Under the pieces are notes generated by a model. That model saw nothing but the letters and a program-made list of their open reading frames with translations. It was not told where the DNA came from and made no database searches. Positions 33,360 through 42,821 of a stretch of 64,000 nt of DNA are shown one piece after another. A program made the position numbers and the translations under genes. Position 1 is the stretch's first letter, and each line of letters begins with the position of its first letter. The DNA comes from Tenacibaculum piscium. Lineage in GTDB: Bacteria > Bacteroidota > Bacteroidia > Flavobacteriales > Flavobacteriaceae. The stretch covers positions 1 through 64,000 of the forward strand of contig NZ_JAJGWT010000012.1 in NCBI RefSeq assembly GCF_021390715.1, read 5' to 3'.

Positions 33360-34652
33360 TTACGAATTTTTTAAGGGCTTATTTAATTGTTTAAGTACTT
33401 CGGATAATTGTTTAGTTAAAGCTTTGCGATGGTATTGTTCGATATTTTTTGAAGAAACTTGCAACCTATTTTCTTTGTAACTATTATACAAATTTAAAAC
33501 TGATTTTTTAATCGCTTCTTTATCATCAAAATCAACAATAGTTCCTGAATTGGTCTTTTTTAAGATTTCTGCTAAATCGCCATCTTCAGGTCCAATTGCT
33601 AAGATAGGGCGTTTTGCTTGTAAATATTCGAAAATTTTACCTGTTATAATTCCTTTAGCACTAGGAACTTTATTTACAGCGAGTAATAAAACTTGTGAAT
33701 TACGTTGATATTTTTGTACTTCTTTATGTGGAACGTAATTTATTTTTTGAACATTTTTAAATTGATATTTTTCTAAATCAGCAACTACATCATCAGATAA
33801 TTTACCGATTAGTTTTATCTCTAAATCGTTTTTAAAAGTGTTATTTTCTTCGGATAATTCAGCTAAAGCCTTCCATAAAATAGTCGGATTTCTATCTGAA
33901 TTCATTAATCCGATATGCGTTATCGAGAATTTTTCATCTAAAACAACCTTATTTTTTTCATTTTCTGATGAATCGTATCCGTTGGTTATTACATGAATAT
34001 TTTTTGAAAACTTTTTATAATTTTCTTTCATAGTTTCGCCAACTACTAGCGTTACATCCGCATTTTTTAAAACTTGCTGTTCTAATTGATGATGTTTTTT
34101 AATAGCTTTTTTAGTTAATGGCAATTGATGAAAATAATCAATATCCGTCCACGGGTCACGAAAGTCTGCAATCCATTTTATGTTTAATTTTTTCTTTAAT
34201 TTTAAGCCGATTAAATGCAAACTATGCGGAGGGCCCGTAGTAATAATGGCATCAATTTTATTTTCTGATAAATATTTTTCTAAATATTTTACTGATGGTT
34301 TAATCCAAAATTTACGAGCATCAGGAATAAAATAATTTGCTCTAATATATTGTACTATTTTTCCAAAAAAAGTTGGATTCGGATTTAAAAAACCAGCACT
34401 TGTTTTAGTTTCCTTTTTTTTAAATATTGCTAAAAAATCGTTCGGTTCATAAATGCCTTTTTTAATAACTTCTAAATTATCAGGAACATCACTTTTTAAA
34501 GATGCATCCATAATTGGGTATTTCGCATCATCAACAGTGTAAACAACAGGTTCGATATTAAAATCTCGCAAATATTTTACAAATTTCAACCAACGTTGTA
34601 CACCTGAACCTCCTGCAGGCACCCAATAATAAGTAATAATTAGTACTTTCAA
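33360..34652 (-). CDS. Glycosyltransferase family 4
   Basis: This 430-aa GT-B glycosyltransferase starts at a TTG (34652), giving the family-typical 'KVLIITYYWVPAGGSGVQRW'; no ATG lies near. The N-terminal acceptor domain includes 'DFRDPWTDIDYFH', and the C-terminal donor domain 'SDRNPTILWKAL' and a 'GKIFEYLQAKRPILAIGP' E-x7-E-like region. The sugar donor is unknown. A MITE-like element separates it from the glycosyltransferase upstream, so their transcription may be uncoupled. Confidence 0.82.
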   Translation of the reverse strand: MKVLIITYYWVPAGGSGVQRWLKFVKYLRDFNIEPVVYTVDDAKYPIMDASLKSDVPDNLEVIKKGIYEPNDFLAIFKKKETKTSAGFLNPNPTFFGKIVQYIRANYFIPDARKFWIKPSVKYLEKYLSENKIDAIITTGPPHSLHLIGLKLKKKLNIKWIADFRDPWTDIDYFHQLPLTKKAIKKHHQLEQQVLKNADVTLVVGETMKENYKKFSKNIHVITNGYDSSENEKNKVVLDEKFSITHIGLMNSDRNPTILWKALAELSEENNTFKNDLEIKLIGKLSDDVVADLEKYQFKNVQKINYVPHKEVQKYQRNSQVLLLAVNKVPSAKGIITGKIFEYLQAKRPILAIGPEDGDLAEILKKTNSGTIVDFDDKEAIKKSVLNLYNSYKENRLQVSSKNIEQYHRKALTKQLSEVLKQLNKPLKNS

Positions 34653-34691
34653 ATTATAAAAGATTAAAAATGATATATAAAATTAATTATA

Positions 34692-34870
34692 AAGTCTGTT
34701 TAAAAATAAAGACTAACTTCTCGTCATGCTGAATTTATTTCAGCATCGCATCAACAAGAGAACTTCTTCGGCAAATTAGGATGCGAACCTGAAATAAATT
34801 CAGGTTGACGGATGCGGTTCTTTATTTTTTATCTGATATTTTTTTTTTCAAATTAAATTTAAACAGACTC
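34692..34870. mobile_element. MITE-like element with terminal inverted repeats (copy 1)
   Basis: The roughly 179-bp gene-free element begins AAGTCTGTTTAAAAATAAAG and ends in TTTAAACAGACTC, an inverted repeat of about 12 bp. Inside are two hairpins, CATGCTGAAT...ATTTCAGCAT and AACCTGAA...TTCAGGTT. A related element with the same ends and the second hairpin lies at 61338. It overlaps the stop codon of the glycosyltransferase at 34869. No transposase is in the window, so mobilisation would be in trans. Confidence 0.7.
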
Positions 34871-36056
34871 ATAAATTAGCATATAAATTAATTAATTCTT
34901 CTGATGTTTTATCCCAAGTAAAAGAGTTATTTACAAACTCTTTTCCATTAATTGCTAACGTTTTTCTTAAAGAAGTATTATTGTACAATTCTAAAATTTT
35001 TGCTGTAAAATCGGCTATATTTTCGGCTTCATGTACCAAGCCAGAATTTACACGTTTTACTAAATTTTCTTGAGCTGTTGCATTGCTAACCAACAAAGGT
35101 ATTCCTAAACTCATATATTGAAACAATTTATTTGCGTAGGTTGTATCGTGATGAATATTTCTATGTAAAGGCGATAAACAAACATCGCTATCAATAATAT
35201 ATTGTTGAAAAGTACTTTCGTTTTGCCATCCTTCAAAAACAACTACCTTATTTAACGCTAACTTATTTACAATATTTTCAAGTTCTGAACTTACTTTTCC
35301 AACAATTATAAATCGTATATTTTTAATACTTTTTTGTAATTCTGGTAAACTTTCTATAACTGTTTTCAAACCTCTTCTTTCGCCCGTATCCCCGATATAT
35401 AATAGATTGAAATTTGTATCTTTTTTAGCTGATGTTTCAATATTTTGATAAAAAGATTTTCGAACCGTATTAGGAACAACCGCTATATTTTCAGCTTTTA
35501 TTTGAGTTCTGGTTAACACCTCTTTTTTAGCTTCTTCGGTTACAACAATCAGTTTTGATGCTTTATTTATTAATTCAACCTCTTTACGTTGCCATTTTTT
35601 TACTGATATTAAAATATTAGCAGGAAACTTTTTTAAATGCGGATAAAACTTCATTATCTGCGGACGATTTTCGTGCAAATCTAACACTACAGGAAGTTGC
35701 TTTTTATTCGCTAAAAAGACAGCTTCGGCAACTACTATATCGTGTACATGAATTACATCGATTTTATAAAGCTCTAAAAAATCAGCAATTTTATTTTTCA
35801 TCAAATAAGAATAAAACGGAATTGTATAGGCTAAAGCCGATAATTTGTATTCTATTTTATTTGATGAATATCTGACTACTTCAATGCCACTTATAAACTC
35901 ATTTTTTTTTTGATTTCCGTAAGTTAAGCAAAACAAAAACACTTGATGTCCTTGTTTTAATAACTCAATTGCTTCGTTTTCAACTCTAGGATCAGGGGGA
36001 AATGTTTTATCTAAAATCATTCCTATCCTCTTGCCTATTTTGATGTCTTTTTTCAT
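34869..36056 (-). CDS. Glycosyltransferase family 4
   Basis: This 395-aa GT-B glycosyltransferase shows N-terminal 'GMILDKTFPPDPRVENEA' (a common start in this group), the linker 'PNTVRKSFYQN', then 'LLYIGDTGERRGLKTVIESL' and 'SPLHRNIHHDTTYANKLFQY', with the usual donor-binding 'NKLFQYMSLGIPLLVS'. The TGA stop is formed across the end of the MITE-like element (34869-34871), so the insertion may have trimmed a few C-terminal residues. The fold is complete. The donor sugar is unknown. Confidence 0.83.
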   Translation of the reverse strand: MKKDIKIGKRIGMILDKTFPPDPRVENEAIELLKQGHQVFLFCLTYGNQKKNEFISGIEVVRYSSNKIEYKLSALAYTIPFYSYLMKNKIADFLELYKIDVIHVHDIVVAEAVFLANKKQLPVVLDLHENRPQIMKFYPHLKKFPANILISVKKWQRKEVELINKASKLIVVTEEAKKEVLTRTQIKAENIAVVPNTVRKSFYQNIETSAKKDTNFNLLYIGDTGERRGLKTVIESLPELQKSIKNIRFIIVGKVSSELENIVNKLALNKVVVFEGWQNESTFQQYIIDSDVCLSPLHRNIHHDTTYANKLFQYMSLGIPLLVSNATAQENLVKRVNSGLVHEAENIADFTAKILELYNNTSLRKTLAINGKEFVNNSFTWDKTSEELINLYANL

Positions 36057-36060
36057 ATTT

Positions 36061-36582
36061 TTACGACTCTTTTTCTGCGTACACAGCGTAATATCTAGGC
36101 GTAAATTTTCTTAAAAAAGGTCTAATTCCTATTTGATTTATAGGGCTTGTCCATTTATTAGTATCTAAAATTTTCCAACCCGATTTTTCTAATAACCAAT
36201 CATATTGCCAATCTTCAAACTCGTGATAATGTCTGTCCCACATATCATCTTTACTTCTGTATGCATCAACAAACCACAATTTTAAAGGTACAGTTGTTAC
36301 AATTTTCGTAGTTTCAATAGCTCTTAAAACATTAAAAGGTGCTATTAAATGTTCAAAAATTTCAAAAGCCGTTACAACATCAACTTTATAATTTTTAACA
36401 ATTTCTGGCAACAAATCTAAATCATCGCCTTCGGTGTTATAAACCGTATAACCATTTTCTTCCATTATTTCAGAAAAAGGATTCCGAACACCTAAATCTA
36501 AAATAACTGCGGGTGCAGGCACATTTTTCTTTAAAAATTCTAGCGTATGATGATATCTTTTTTTAGGAAGTTTTTTGTACAT
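36061..36582 (-). CDS. SAM-dependent methyltransferase of the polysaccharide cluster
   Basis: This 173-aa class I methyltransferase has 'AVILDLGVRNPFSEIMEENG' as SAM motif I (DLG where DIG/DVG is usual), 'TEGDDLDLL' as motif II and 'VVTAFEIFEHL' as motif IV, a methyltransferase-11-like layout. It is short but has the full core. It may methylate a sugar or a lipid-linked intermediate; its place between YfhO and the glycosyltransferases supports that. It starts at ATG 36582 and ends 4 bp before the next start. Confidence 0.75.
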   Translation of the reverse strand: MYKKLPKKRYHHTLEFLKKNVPAPAVILDLGVRNPFSEIMEENGYTVYNTEGDDLDLLPEIVKNYKVDVVTAFEIFEHLIAPFNVLRAIETTKIVTTVPLKLWFVDAYRSKDDMWDRHYHEFEDWQYDWLLEKSGWKILDTNKWTSPINQIGIRPFLRKFTPRYYAVYAEKES

Positions 36583-36610
36583 TTTTAATATTTAAACAAC
36601 AATTTTAAGT

Positions 36611-39031
36611 TTAGTTTTTAGTTTTTTTCTTTCGGATAAAAAACCAACCCATCGGAATCAATAATAATAAAGCGTATGAAAATAACGTAATTTTATTTCC
36701 TGTTTGTATTATTTTCGGCTCGTATTTAAAGATAATTTCATGGTTTCCTTTTGGTATTTCCATACCTCGAAGTACATAATTAACTTGATAATGTTCAGTT
36801 TTAACGCCATCTAAATAAGCATTCCAACCATCTTTATAATAAATTTCTGAAAACACCGCAAACTGATTTTCTTGTGTATCAGTTTTATAAACCAACGTTG
36901 TAACATCATTTTTAATTAATGAAATTGTAGCTGTTGAATCTTTTTTAAATAGATTATTATAATCCATATATCCTTGTGGACTTCTTTTTAATTCTCGTCC
37001 ATTAATTACAGCTGATGTTTTAGTATTTAAACTATCTAAAGCAACTATTTCTTCATCTGCCGATGTAACAATTTTTAAACTATTTACAAACCATGCATTT
37101 CCATTTGCGTCAGTATTTTCTTGTAATTTATCATCGCCAACAATAAAGTATTTTGCATTTAACATATTTAATACTTCGATATTATTTTTAGAAATTTGAT
37201 AATCAAATAATTCTTGATATCGCTTCATTTTAGCAGCATGATATCCTCCTATCGAATTATGAAAATACGATGTTCTTCCATCTTGCATAGGATTTACGCT
37301 AAAATTTGCTACACGATAATGGCTCGTATCTTTTAAAATTTCTTTATCAGTTTGGGTTGCTGTAAATGGTTTTAAAACTTTTCTTGCCGATGTAAAATCT
37401 TCTTTATTTACGTATTTAATATCAACAGAAACTAAATCAAAAATAATTAAAGCTCCTAAAATTAGTATAACAGGTACTTGTTTTAATTTTCCTTTCAGAT
37501 AAAACCACAACAATACAGCTGAAGCTAAAATCAATAAAAAAGAACGAACACTGTCATTAAATAACATGGCTTTTCTATCAGCAATTAAGGCATCAATTAA
37601 AGTTGGTAATTCTTGATATTGCGCATCTCTTAATCCTTCAAAAGCAAATAAACTAGATCCGAAAAGTGCAAATAATAAAGTAATTCCTCCTAAAACATAA
37701 AAAGCATTTTTTAAAGCATTTTCTTTTTCTTCGGATGTCACTTTTGATGAAAACAAATCACGTAAAGCAATAATACCTAATAAAGGAACGCATAATTCTG
37801 CAATTACTTGAATCGATGAAACTGCTCTAAACTTATTATACAATGGCACATAATCAATAAAAAAATTAGTGATTCCTGCAAAATTTTTCCCCCAACTTAA
37901 TACTATTGAAAAAATAGTTGCCGATACTAACCAATATTTTAAACGTCCTTTTACCAAGAAAACACCTAAAAAGAACAAGAAAAATAAAATTGCTCCAATA
38001 TATGCGGGAGCTTCTACAATTGGTTGTGTTCCCCAATAGGTTAAAACTTGTTTTGAATATTCTTTAGCAACATTTCTACCTGCATTTTTTTCTAAAGTTT
38101 GATAAAAATTAGAATCTGAATTCAATTCTTCAACAGTTCCACCGCCCATAAAACGAGGAATTATCAAATTAAAAGTTTCAGCAATTCCGTAACTATATTC
38201 TGTGATATACGATTTATCTAATCCCGTTGATTTTTCTTTTGAAGAACCATCTGGATTAATCGTTAATGCCGATTTTCCACGCGTACTAAAATCGCTGTAT
38301 TGTTTCATCGATAATAATCGAGTCGAATTTACGCCCAAACCAATCGCCATCGCTACAATTAAAATAACGGCTTGTTTTGCAAATACCGATAAATTTTTGG
38401 TTTTAAATGCTTCAATAAATTCAACAATTGCCAAAATTAATAAGCAAAAACCTAAATAATAGGTCATTTGTGGATGATTTGTGTACACTTCTAACGCCAT
38501 CGCCAAAGAAGTTAAGACAAATCCTAACAAATATTTTTTTCTAAAGATGTATAAAACACCTGCAATTACCATCGGCATATAACCGATTGCATGGGCTTTT
38601 GCATTGTGTCCCGCACCAAAAATAATAATTAAATACGTAGAAAAACCAAAGGATAAACTTCCTAAAATGGCTAATTTCCAATCTACTTTTAAAGCCGTTA
38701 ATAAGATAAAAAATCCGAAGAAATATAAAAACAAATAATCGGCCGGGCGTGGTAAAAAACGAATTACTTTATCAATATAACGCACAAAATCGTTCGGATA
38801 ATACGCACTAACCTGATATGCAGGCATTCCGCTAAACGCATTTCCTAGCCAATATGGTTCTTCATTTTTTTCAATTCGATACTCTTTTACCTGTTTAGAC
38901 ATTCCTATAAACTGCGTAATATCGCCTTGTTTGAGCTGTTTTCCGCTTAAAACAGGATTGAAATACAACAACGATATAATCGCAAAAACAACCAATGTTA
39001 TTGCATAGGGAATCAATTTTTTATAATTCAT
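36611..39031 (-). CDS. YfhO-family multi-pass membrane protein, probable GT-C-like glycosyltransferase
   Basis: This 806-aa protein has about 13 transmembrane segments, a large extracytoplasmic domain (about 565-770) and a last segment near the C-terminus. 'YFNPVLSGKQLKQGDITQF' near the start and 'NEEPYWLGNAFSGMPAYQ' after the first segment are the YfhO (PF09586) pattern. YfhO proteins in Firmicutes add sugars to teichoic acids from a lipid carrier, so here it may decorate the surface polysaccharide. It heads the cluster. Confidence 0.8.
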   Translation of the reverse strand: MNYKKLIPYAITLVVFAIISLLYFNPVLSGKQLKQGDITQFIGMSKQVKEYRIEKNEEPYWLGNAFSGMPAYQVSAYYPNDFVRYIDKVIRFLPRPADYLFLYFFGFFILLTALKVDWKLAILGSLSFGFSTYLIIIFGAGHNAKAHAIGYMPMVIAGVLYIFRKKYLLGFVLTSLAMALEVYTNHPQMTYYLGFCLLILAIVEFIEAFKTKNLSVFAKQAVILIVAMAIGLGVNSTRLLSMKQYSDFSTRGKSALTINPDGSSKEKSTGLDKSYITEYSYGIAETFNLIIPRFMGGGTVEELNSDSNFYQTLEKNAGRNVAKEYSKQVLTYWGTQPIVEAPAYIGAILFFLFFLGVFLVKGRLKYWLVSATIFSIVLSWGKNFAGITNFFIDYVPLYNKFRAVSSIQVIAELCVPLLGIIALRDLFSSKVTSEEKENALKNAFYVLGGITLLFALFGSSLFAFEGLRDAQYQELPTLIDALIADRKAMLFNDSVRSFLLILASAVLLWFYLKGKLKQVPVILILGALIIFDLVSVDIKYVNKEDFTSARKVLKPFTATQTDKEILKDTSHYRVANFSVNPMQDGRTSYFHNSIGGYHAAKMKRYQELFDYQISKNNIEVLNMLNAKYFIVGDDKLQENTDANGNAWFVNSLKIVTSADEEIVALDSLNTKTSAVINGRELKRSPQGYMDYNNLFKKDSTATISLIKNDVTTLVYKTDTQENQFAVFSEIYYKDGWNAYLDGVKTEHYQVNYVLRGMEIPKGNHEIIFKYEPKIIQTGNKITLFSYALLLLIPMGWFFIRKKKTKN

Positions 39032-39073
39032 AAGATATGAATGCTTATTTTTTTGTCGTGTTATTTTAGTGTT

Positions 39074-39400
39074 TTACGAATCTATTTCTTCGAAATCAAC
39101 ATATTCACCCACCGAATCATTACTTTTTCTGATGTTTTTTGAGGAATTTTCTGGCTTTTTATCAACCACCGTTTTTCCTATTTCAACATCGTTTTGTTGT
39201 TGATTATATGATCGGTTTTGCTGATTTTGTTGCTGATTGTTAAACTGTTGTTTCGCTTTTTTCTGAACTTTATCAACCGCCTTTTTAAGGAGATAAGGTC
39301 CAAATAATTTCATTAGAAATTTACCCGTATAATAAATTAGTACTAGTATTAATATTGTTCTTAAAAAATTCATAGGTCCAGCTTCATTTAAATGTATCAT
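39074..39400 (-). CDS. DUF4834 family membrane-anchored protein
   Basis: This is a 108-aa protein from the ATG at 39400 ('MIHLNEAGPMNFLRT'); a TTG at 39436 or an ATG at 39376 are alternatives. It has one membrane segment ('TILILVLIYYTGKFLMKLFG'), then a basic helix, a Gln/Asn-rich stretch (about 50-70) and an acidic tail 'GEYVDFEEIDS', the usual DUF4834 end. The function is unknown; the family is restricted to Bacteroidota. It ends 42 bp before the YfhO gene in the same direction. Confidence 0.75.
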   Translation of the reverse strand: MIHLNEAGPMNFLRTILILVLIYYTGKFLMKLFGPYLLKKAVDKVQKKAKQQFNNQQQNQQNRSYNQQQNDVEIGKTVVDKKPENSSKNIRKSNDSVGEYVDFEEIDS

Positions 39401-39548
39401 CATAAATTTTAATAAAAAATTAATCAAAAATAACAATTTGAACTAAAAGGAAGCGTTAAGACTTTACAAAACTTATATTTAATTGTAAATTGTATTTTAT
39501 GTATGTTTGTAGTAATTGTATAATTTTTGTATAAATTGATTTTATAAC

Positions 39549-40940
39549 ATGATAAAAAAACTCCTTTTACTTTTTGTTTTTTGTACTTCCATAGCTGTAA
39601 ACGCTCAATATACAACGGTTATAAACTCAAATCGCCCAGGATTTTCGCAAAGCCCATACAGTGTTGGTTTAGGCGTATATCAATTTGAATCTAGCATTTT
39701 TTTAAAAAAAACAAATCCAATTCCACTTTTTAGTAATCCTGAAGCCTTAGGACTAAATTTATTATTTAGAACCAGTTTTTTTACCGAAAAATTAGAATTA
39801 AATGTAAATACCTCCTTCCAAAGAGATAAAATTGCATTTAAAAATATTTTTGAATCCTCTTATAATCAAATAGGATTAAGCAAATTGACGCTAGGAGCTA
39901 AATATTTAGTATACGCTCCAAAATACGAAAATAAAAAAGAAGAAATTAGAAGCTGGAGAAAAAGATACGCCTTCGATTTTAAAAGATGGATTCCACATGT
40001 TGGAATCTATGCAGGAGCTAATTTTGGAAGTGTTTTAAACGGCTATCATCAACAAGAAAGTATTAGTCCGAAGGCTGGAATTTTACTTCAAAATGAATTT
40101 TCAGACCAATTATACGTAATCACCAATTTATATTACGATAATATTGGTACTGATTTTTCAGAATACTCCTACATTGTTACCGCTACCCGAAATTTTAACG
40201 ATTATTGGTCGGGATTTGCAGAAATCCAAGGAGTTTTTAATCCAAAGAAAAATAAAACAAATGTAGGAATTGGTGCCGCCTATCTATTTAGCGAAAACTT
40301 ACAATTTAATGCTTCAGTTAGAGGGATTTTAGAACAGAAAGAACTAGGATTATACACCGCTATTGGAGCATCCTATCGAATAAATAAACACAAAGATAAA
40401 TTTATTGAAGTTGATGAATTTGGTAATAAAATTGAAGAACAAGAAGATATAAAATATGATGAAAATAAAGGATTCTTCGGACGTTTTATCGCCAAAATTA
40501 AAGGACTCTTTAAAAAGAAAGATACTCTAAAAGTAATCGTAAAAGATGGTGAAAATGAAGAAGAAATAACCATCGAAAAACCAAGAAGAGAACGTTCAAA
40601 ATCATTAATTGATGTAATTACCAAAGAGGACAAAAAAGCAAAGAAAAAAACTAGTAAAGCACAACGAAAAGCTGATAAAAAAGCCAAAAAGAAAGCTAAA
40701 AAAGAAAGCAAAAACAAAGAAAAAGAACGCCTGAAACAAGAAAAAGAATTCATAAAAGCTCAAGAAAAACAAGCCAAAGAAAAGGAAAAAGAACGCCTGA
40801 AACTTGAAAAAGAAATCAAAGACTTAGAAGAAGATTTACTTAAAGAAGAAGAAGAAAATCAGAAACAAGAACAAGAAGATAAGCAAGACGAAAAGCAAGA
40901 AGAGAAACAAGAAGACGCAAAAAAATCAGAAGAGAAATAA
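39549..40940 (+). CDS. Outer-membrane transporter-like protein with long charged tail
   Basis: This 463-aa protein has a signal peptide (1-20, 'AVNA-Q') and an outer-membrane beta-barrel (about 22-280) beginning 'TTVINSNRPGFSQSPYSVG', similar to the PF13557 transporter/MetA-pathway group. Residues about 320-463 are a strongly charged tail, first Lys-rich ('KKAKKKTSKAQRKADKKAKK'), then mixed 'KEKERLK' coiled coil, then Glu/Gln-rich. Such a tail is not part of the barrel family. It may reach into the periplasm and bind peptidoglycan or another partner; this is inference. Confidence 0.65.
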   Translation: MIKKLLLLFVFCTSIAVNAQYTTVINSNRPGFSQSPYSVGLGVYQFESSIFLKKTNPIPLFSNPEALGLNLLFRTSFFTEKLELNVNTSFQRDKIAFKNIFESSYNQIGLSKLTLGAKYLVYAPKYENKKEEIRSWRKRYAFDFKRWIPHVGIYAGANFGSVLNGYHQQESISPKAGILLQNEFSDQLYVITNLYYDNIGTDFSEYSYIVTATRNFNDYWSGFAEIQGVFNPKKNKTNVGIGAAYLFSENLQFNASVRGILEQKELGLYTAIGASYRINKHKDKFIEVDEFGNKIEEQEDIKYDENKGFFGRFIAKIKGLFKKKDTLKVIVKDGENEEEITIEKPRRERSKSLIDVITKEDKKAKKKTSKAQRKADKKAKKKAKKESKNKEKERLKQEKEFIKAQEKQAKEKEKERLKLEKEIKDLEEDLLKEEEENQKQEQEDKQDEKQEEKQEDAKKSEEK

Positions 40941-40962
40941 TTAAAAATACTACCTTTGTTTC

Positions 40963-42081
40963 ATGATTGAAATTAAAGAAATATTTTCTAAAAAGGAAAT
41001 GAAACAATTTGTAAAGTTTCCTTTTTCTCTTTATAAAGATAACAAAAACTGGGTGCCGCCTATTATTAATGATGAAGTTGATATCTTTGACAAAGATAAA
41101 AATCCCGTTTTTGAATACGCTAAAGCACATTTTTTTATCGCTTTGATAAATAATAAAATTGTCGGACGTGTCGTTGCTATTATCAATACGTATGAAATTG
41201 AAAAACAAGGCATCAAAAAAATACGCTTCGGTTGGTTTGATGCTATTGATAATCTAAAAGTTACCCAAGCATTACTTGAAAAAGTAAAAGAAATTGGACG
41301 AAAACACAATTTAAAATTTATTGAAGGTCCTGTTGGATTTAATAATTTAGATAAAACAGGCGTATTAGTCGAAGGTTTTGACCATATCGGAACCATGATT
41401 ACTTGGTATAATCATCCGTATTATGCCAAACATTTTGAACAATTAGGCTTCCTAAAAGAAAAAGAATATCTAGAAAGTAAATTCCTTTTTAAAAATGTAG
41501 ATGACGTAAAATATGGAAAAGCAAGTCGCTTAATTCAAAGACGTTACGGCTTAAAACCACTCGATTTTACTTCTACAAAAAAAATAATGCCTTATGTTGA
41601 TGAAATGTTTGAATTGTTTAGTAAATCTTATTCGAAATTATCAACGTATGTGCCTATTTCCGACGCACAAATTCAACATTTTAAAGAGAAATACATCAGT
41701 TTTATCAATCCTGAATATATAAAATTCGTAGTCGATAAAAATGATAAATTAGTCGCCTTTGCTATTGTAATGCCCTCTTTTTCAAAAGCATTACAAAAAG
41801 CAAATGGAAAACTTTTTCCCTTCGGAATTTTTCACCTACTCAATGCTCGTAAAAATTCTAAAGATGTTACTTTTTACCTAATAGGTGTTGCTCCTGAATA
41901 TCAAAATAAAGGCGTTATTGCTATTATTTTTAAACAATATTGTGAAACTTTTGCTAAAAAAGGCATCATAAATTGTATCAGAACGCCTGAATTAGAAGAT
42001 AATACCGCAATCCATCAAATTTGGAAAGACTTTGATCCGACAACGCACAAAAGAAGAAGAACCTATAAACTTGATTTATAA
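40963..42081 (+). CDS. GNAT-fold N-acetyltransferase family protein
   Basis: This 372-aa soluble protein has two GNAT-like parts. The N-terminal part ('KDNKNWVPPIINDE', 'AHFFIALINNKIVGRVVAII') and the C-terminal part with 'FYLIGVAPEYQNKGV' as the acetyl-CoA-binding R/Q-x-x-G-x-G/A-like motif. It is conserved in Flavobacteriia, but its substrate is unknown. The stop overlaps the rsmE start (TAATG), so the two are coupled; a role in ribosome or protein modification is possible. Confidence 0.72.
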   Translation: MIEIKEIFSKKEMKQFVKFPFSLYKDNKNWVPPIINDEVDIFDKDKNPVFEYAKAHFFIALINNKIVGRVVAIINTYEIEKQGIKKIRFGWFDAIDNLKVTQALLEKVKEIGRKHNLKFIEGPVGFNNLDKTGVLVEGFDHIGTMITWYNHPYYAKHFEQLGFLKEKEYLESKFLFKNVDDVKYGKASRLIQRRYGLKPLDFTSTKKIMPYVDEMFELFSKSYSKLSTYVPISDAQIQHFKEKYISFINPEYIKFVVDKNDKLVAFAIVMPSFSKALQKANGKLFPFGIFHLLNARKNSKDVTFYLIGVAPEYQNKGVIAIIFKQYCETFAKKGIINCIRTPELEDNTAIHQIWKDFDPTTHKRRRTYKLDL

Positions 42082-42794
42082 TGCAGTTATTTTTTAATCC
42101 TGATATTACCACAGCAACCAAACAAATTACTTTTGATAAAGAAGAAAGTAGACATATTGTACGCGTTTTAAGAAAAAAAGAAGGCGATATTTTACACATA
42201 ACAAACGGCGCTGGTTTTTTATTTTCGGTATCAATAACAATTGCTAATGATAAAAGATGTCTTACAACTGTTGTTAACTATCAGGAAAAACCAAATAATC
42301 GTAATTATTATCTGCACGTTGCCATTGCACCAACCAAAAATAATGATCGATTGGAATGGTTTTTAGAAAAAGCAACTGAAATCGGAATTGATGAAATTAC
42401 GCCGATTATTTGTGATAATTCTGAAAGAAAAATAATTAAAATTGAACGATTGAATAAAATTGTACAATCAGCAATGAAACAATCCTTACAGTTTACCTTG
42501 CCAAAACTGAATAATCCTATAAAATTATCAGAATTTTTAAAACAAGATTTTACTTCAGAACAACTATTTATTGCACATTGTGAAGAAAATATTGAAAAAA
42601 AATTATTAAAAAATAGTACCGATAAAAATGCGAACTATACAATTTTAATCGGTCCTGAAGGTGATTTCTCATCAAAAGAGATAGAAAAATGTTTAAACCT
42701 TAATTTTCAACCTATTTCTTTAGGACAAAATCGATTACGTACCGAAACTGCTGGTTTAAATGTAGTGCAGACTATTGGTTTTATGCATCAGTAA
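42081..42794 (+). CDS. rsmE: 16S rRNA m3U1498 methyltransferase RsmE
   Basis: This 237-aa SPOUT methyltransferase methylates N3 of U1498 in 16S rRNA. The N-terminal PUA-like part ('ESRHIVRVLRKKEGDIL') is followed by the knotted SAM-binding region: 'VAIAPTKNNDRLEWFLEKATEIG', 'LIGPEGDFSSKEIE' and 'SLGQNRLRTETAGL'. All family motifs are present and the length is normal. It is coupled to the GNAT gene upstream by start-stop overlap. Confidence 0.94.
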   Translation: MQLFFNPDITTATKQITFDKEESRHIVRVLRKKEGDILHITNGAGFLFSVSITIANDKRCLTTVVNYQEKPNNRNYYLHVAIAPTKNNDRLEWFLEKATEIGIDEITPIICDNSERKIIKIERLNKIVQSAMKQSLQFTLPKLNNPIKLSEFLKQDFTSEQLFIAHCEENIEKKLLKNSTDKNANYTILIGPEGDFSSKEIEKCLNLNFQPISLGQNRLRTETAGLNVVQTIGFMHQ

Positions 42795-42821
42795 CTGTAT
42801 ATTTGAACCCAAAATTTCCTA

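Noticed and set aside
40373..40753. Antisense Ser/Phe/Leu-rich frame
   Set aside because: It arises from the Lys/Glu-rich tail coding sequence of the outer-membrane protein and looks like a compositional shadow.
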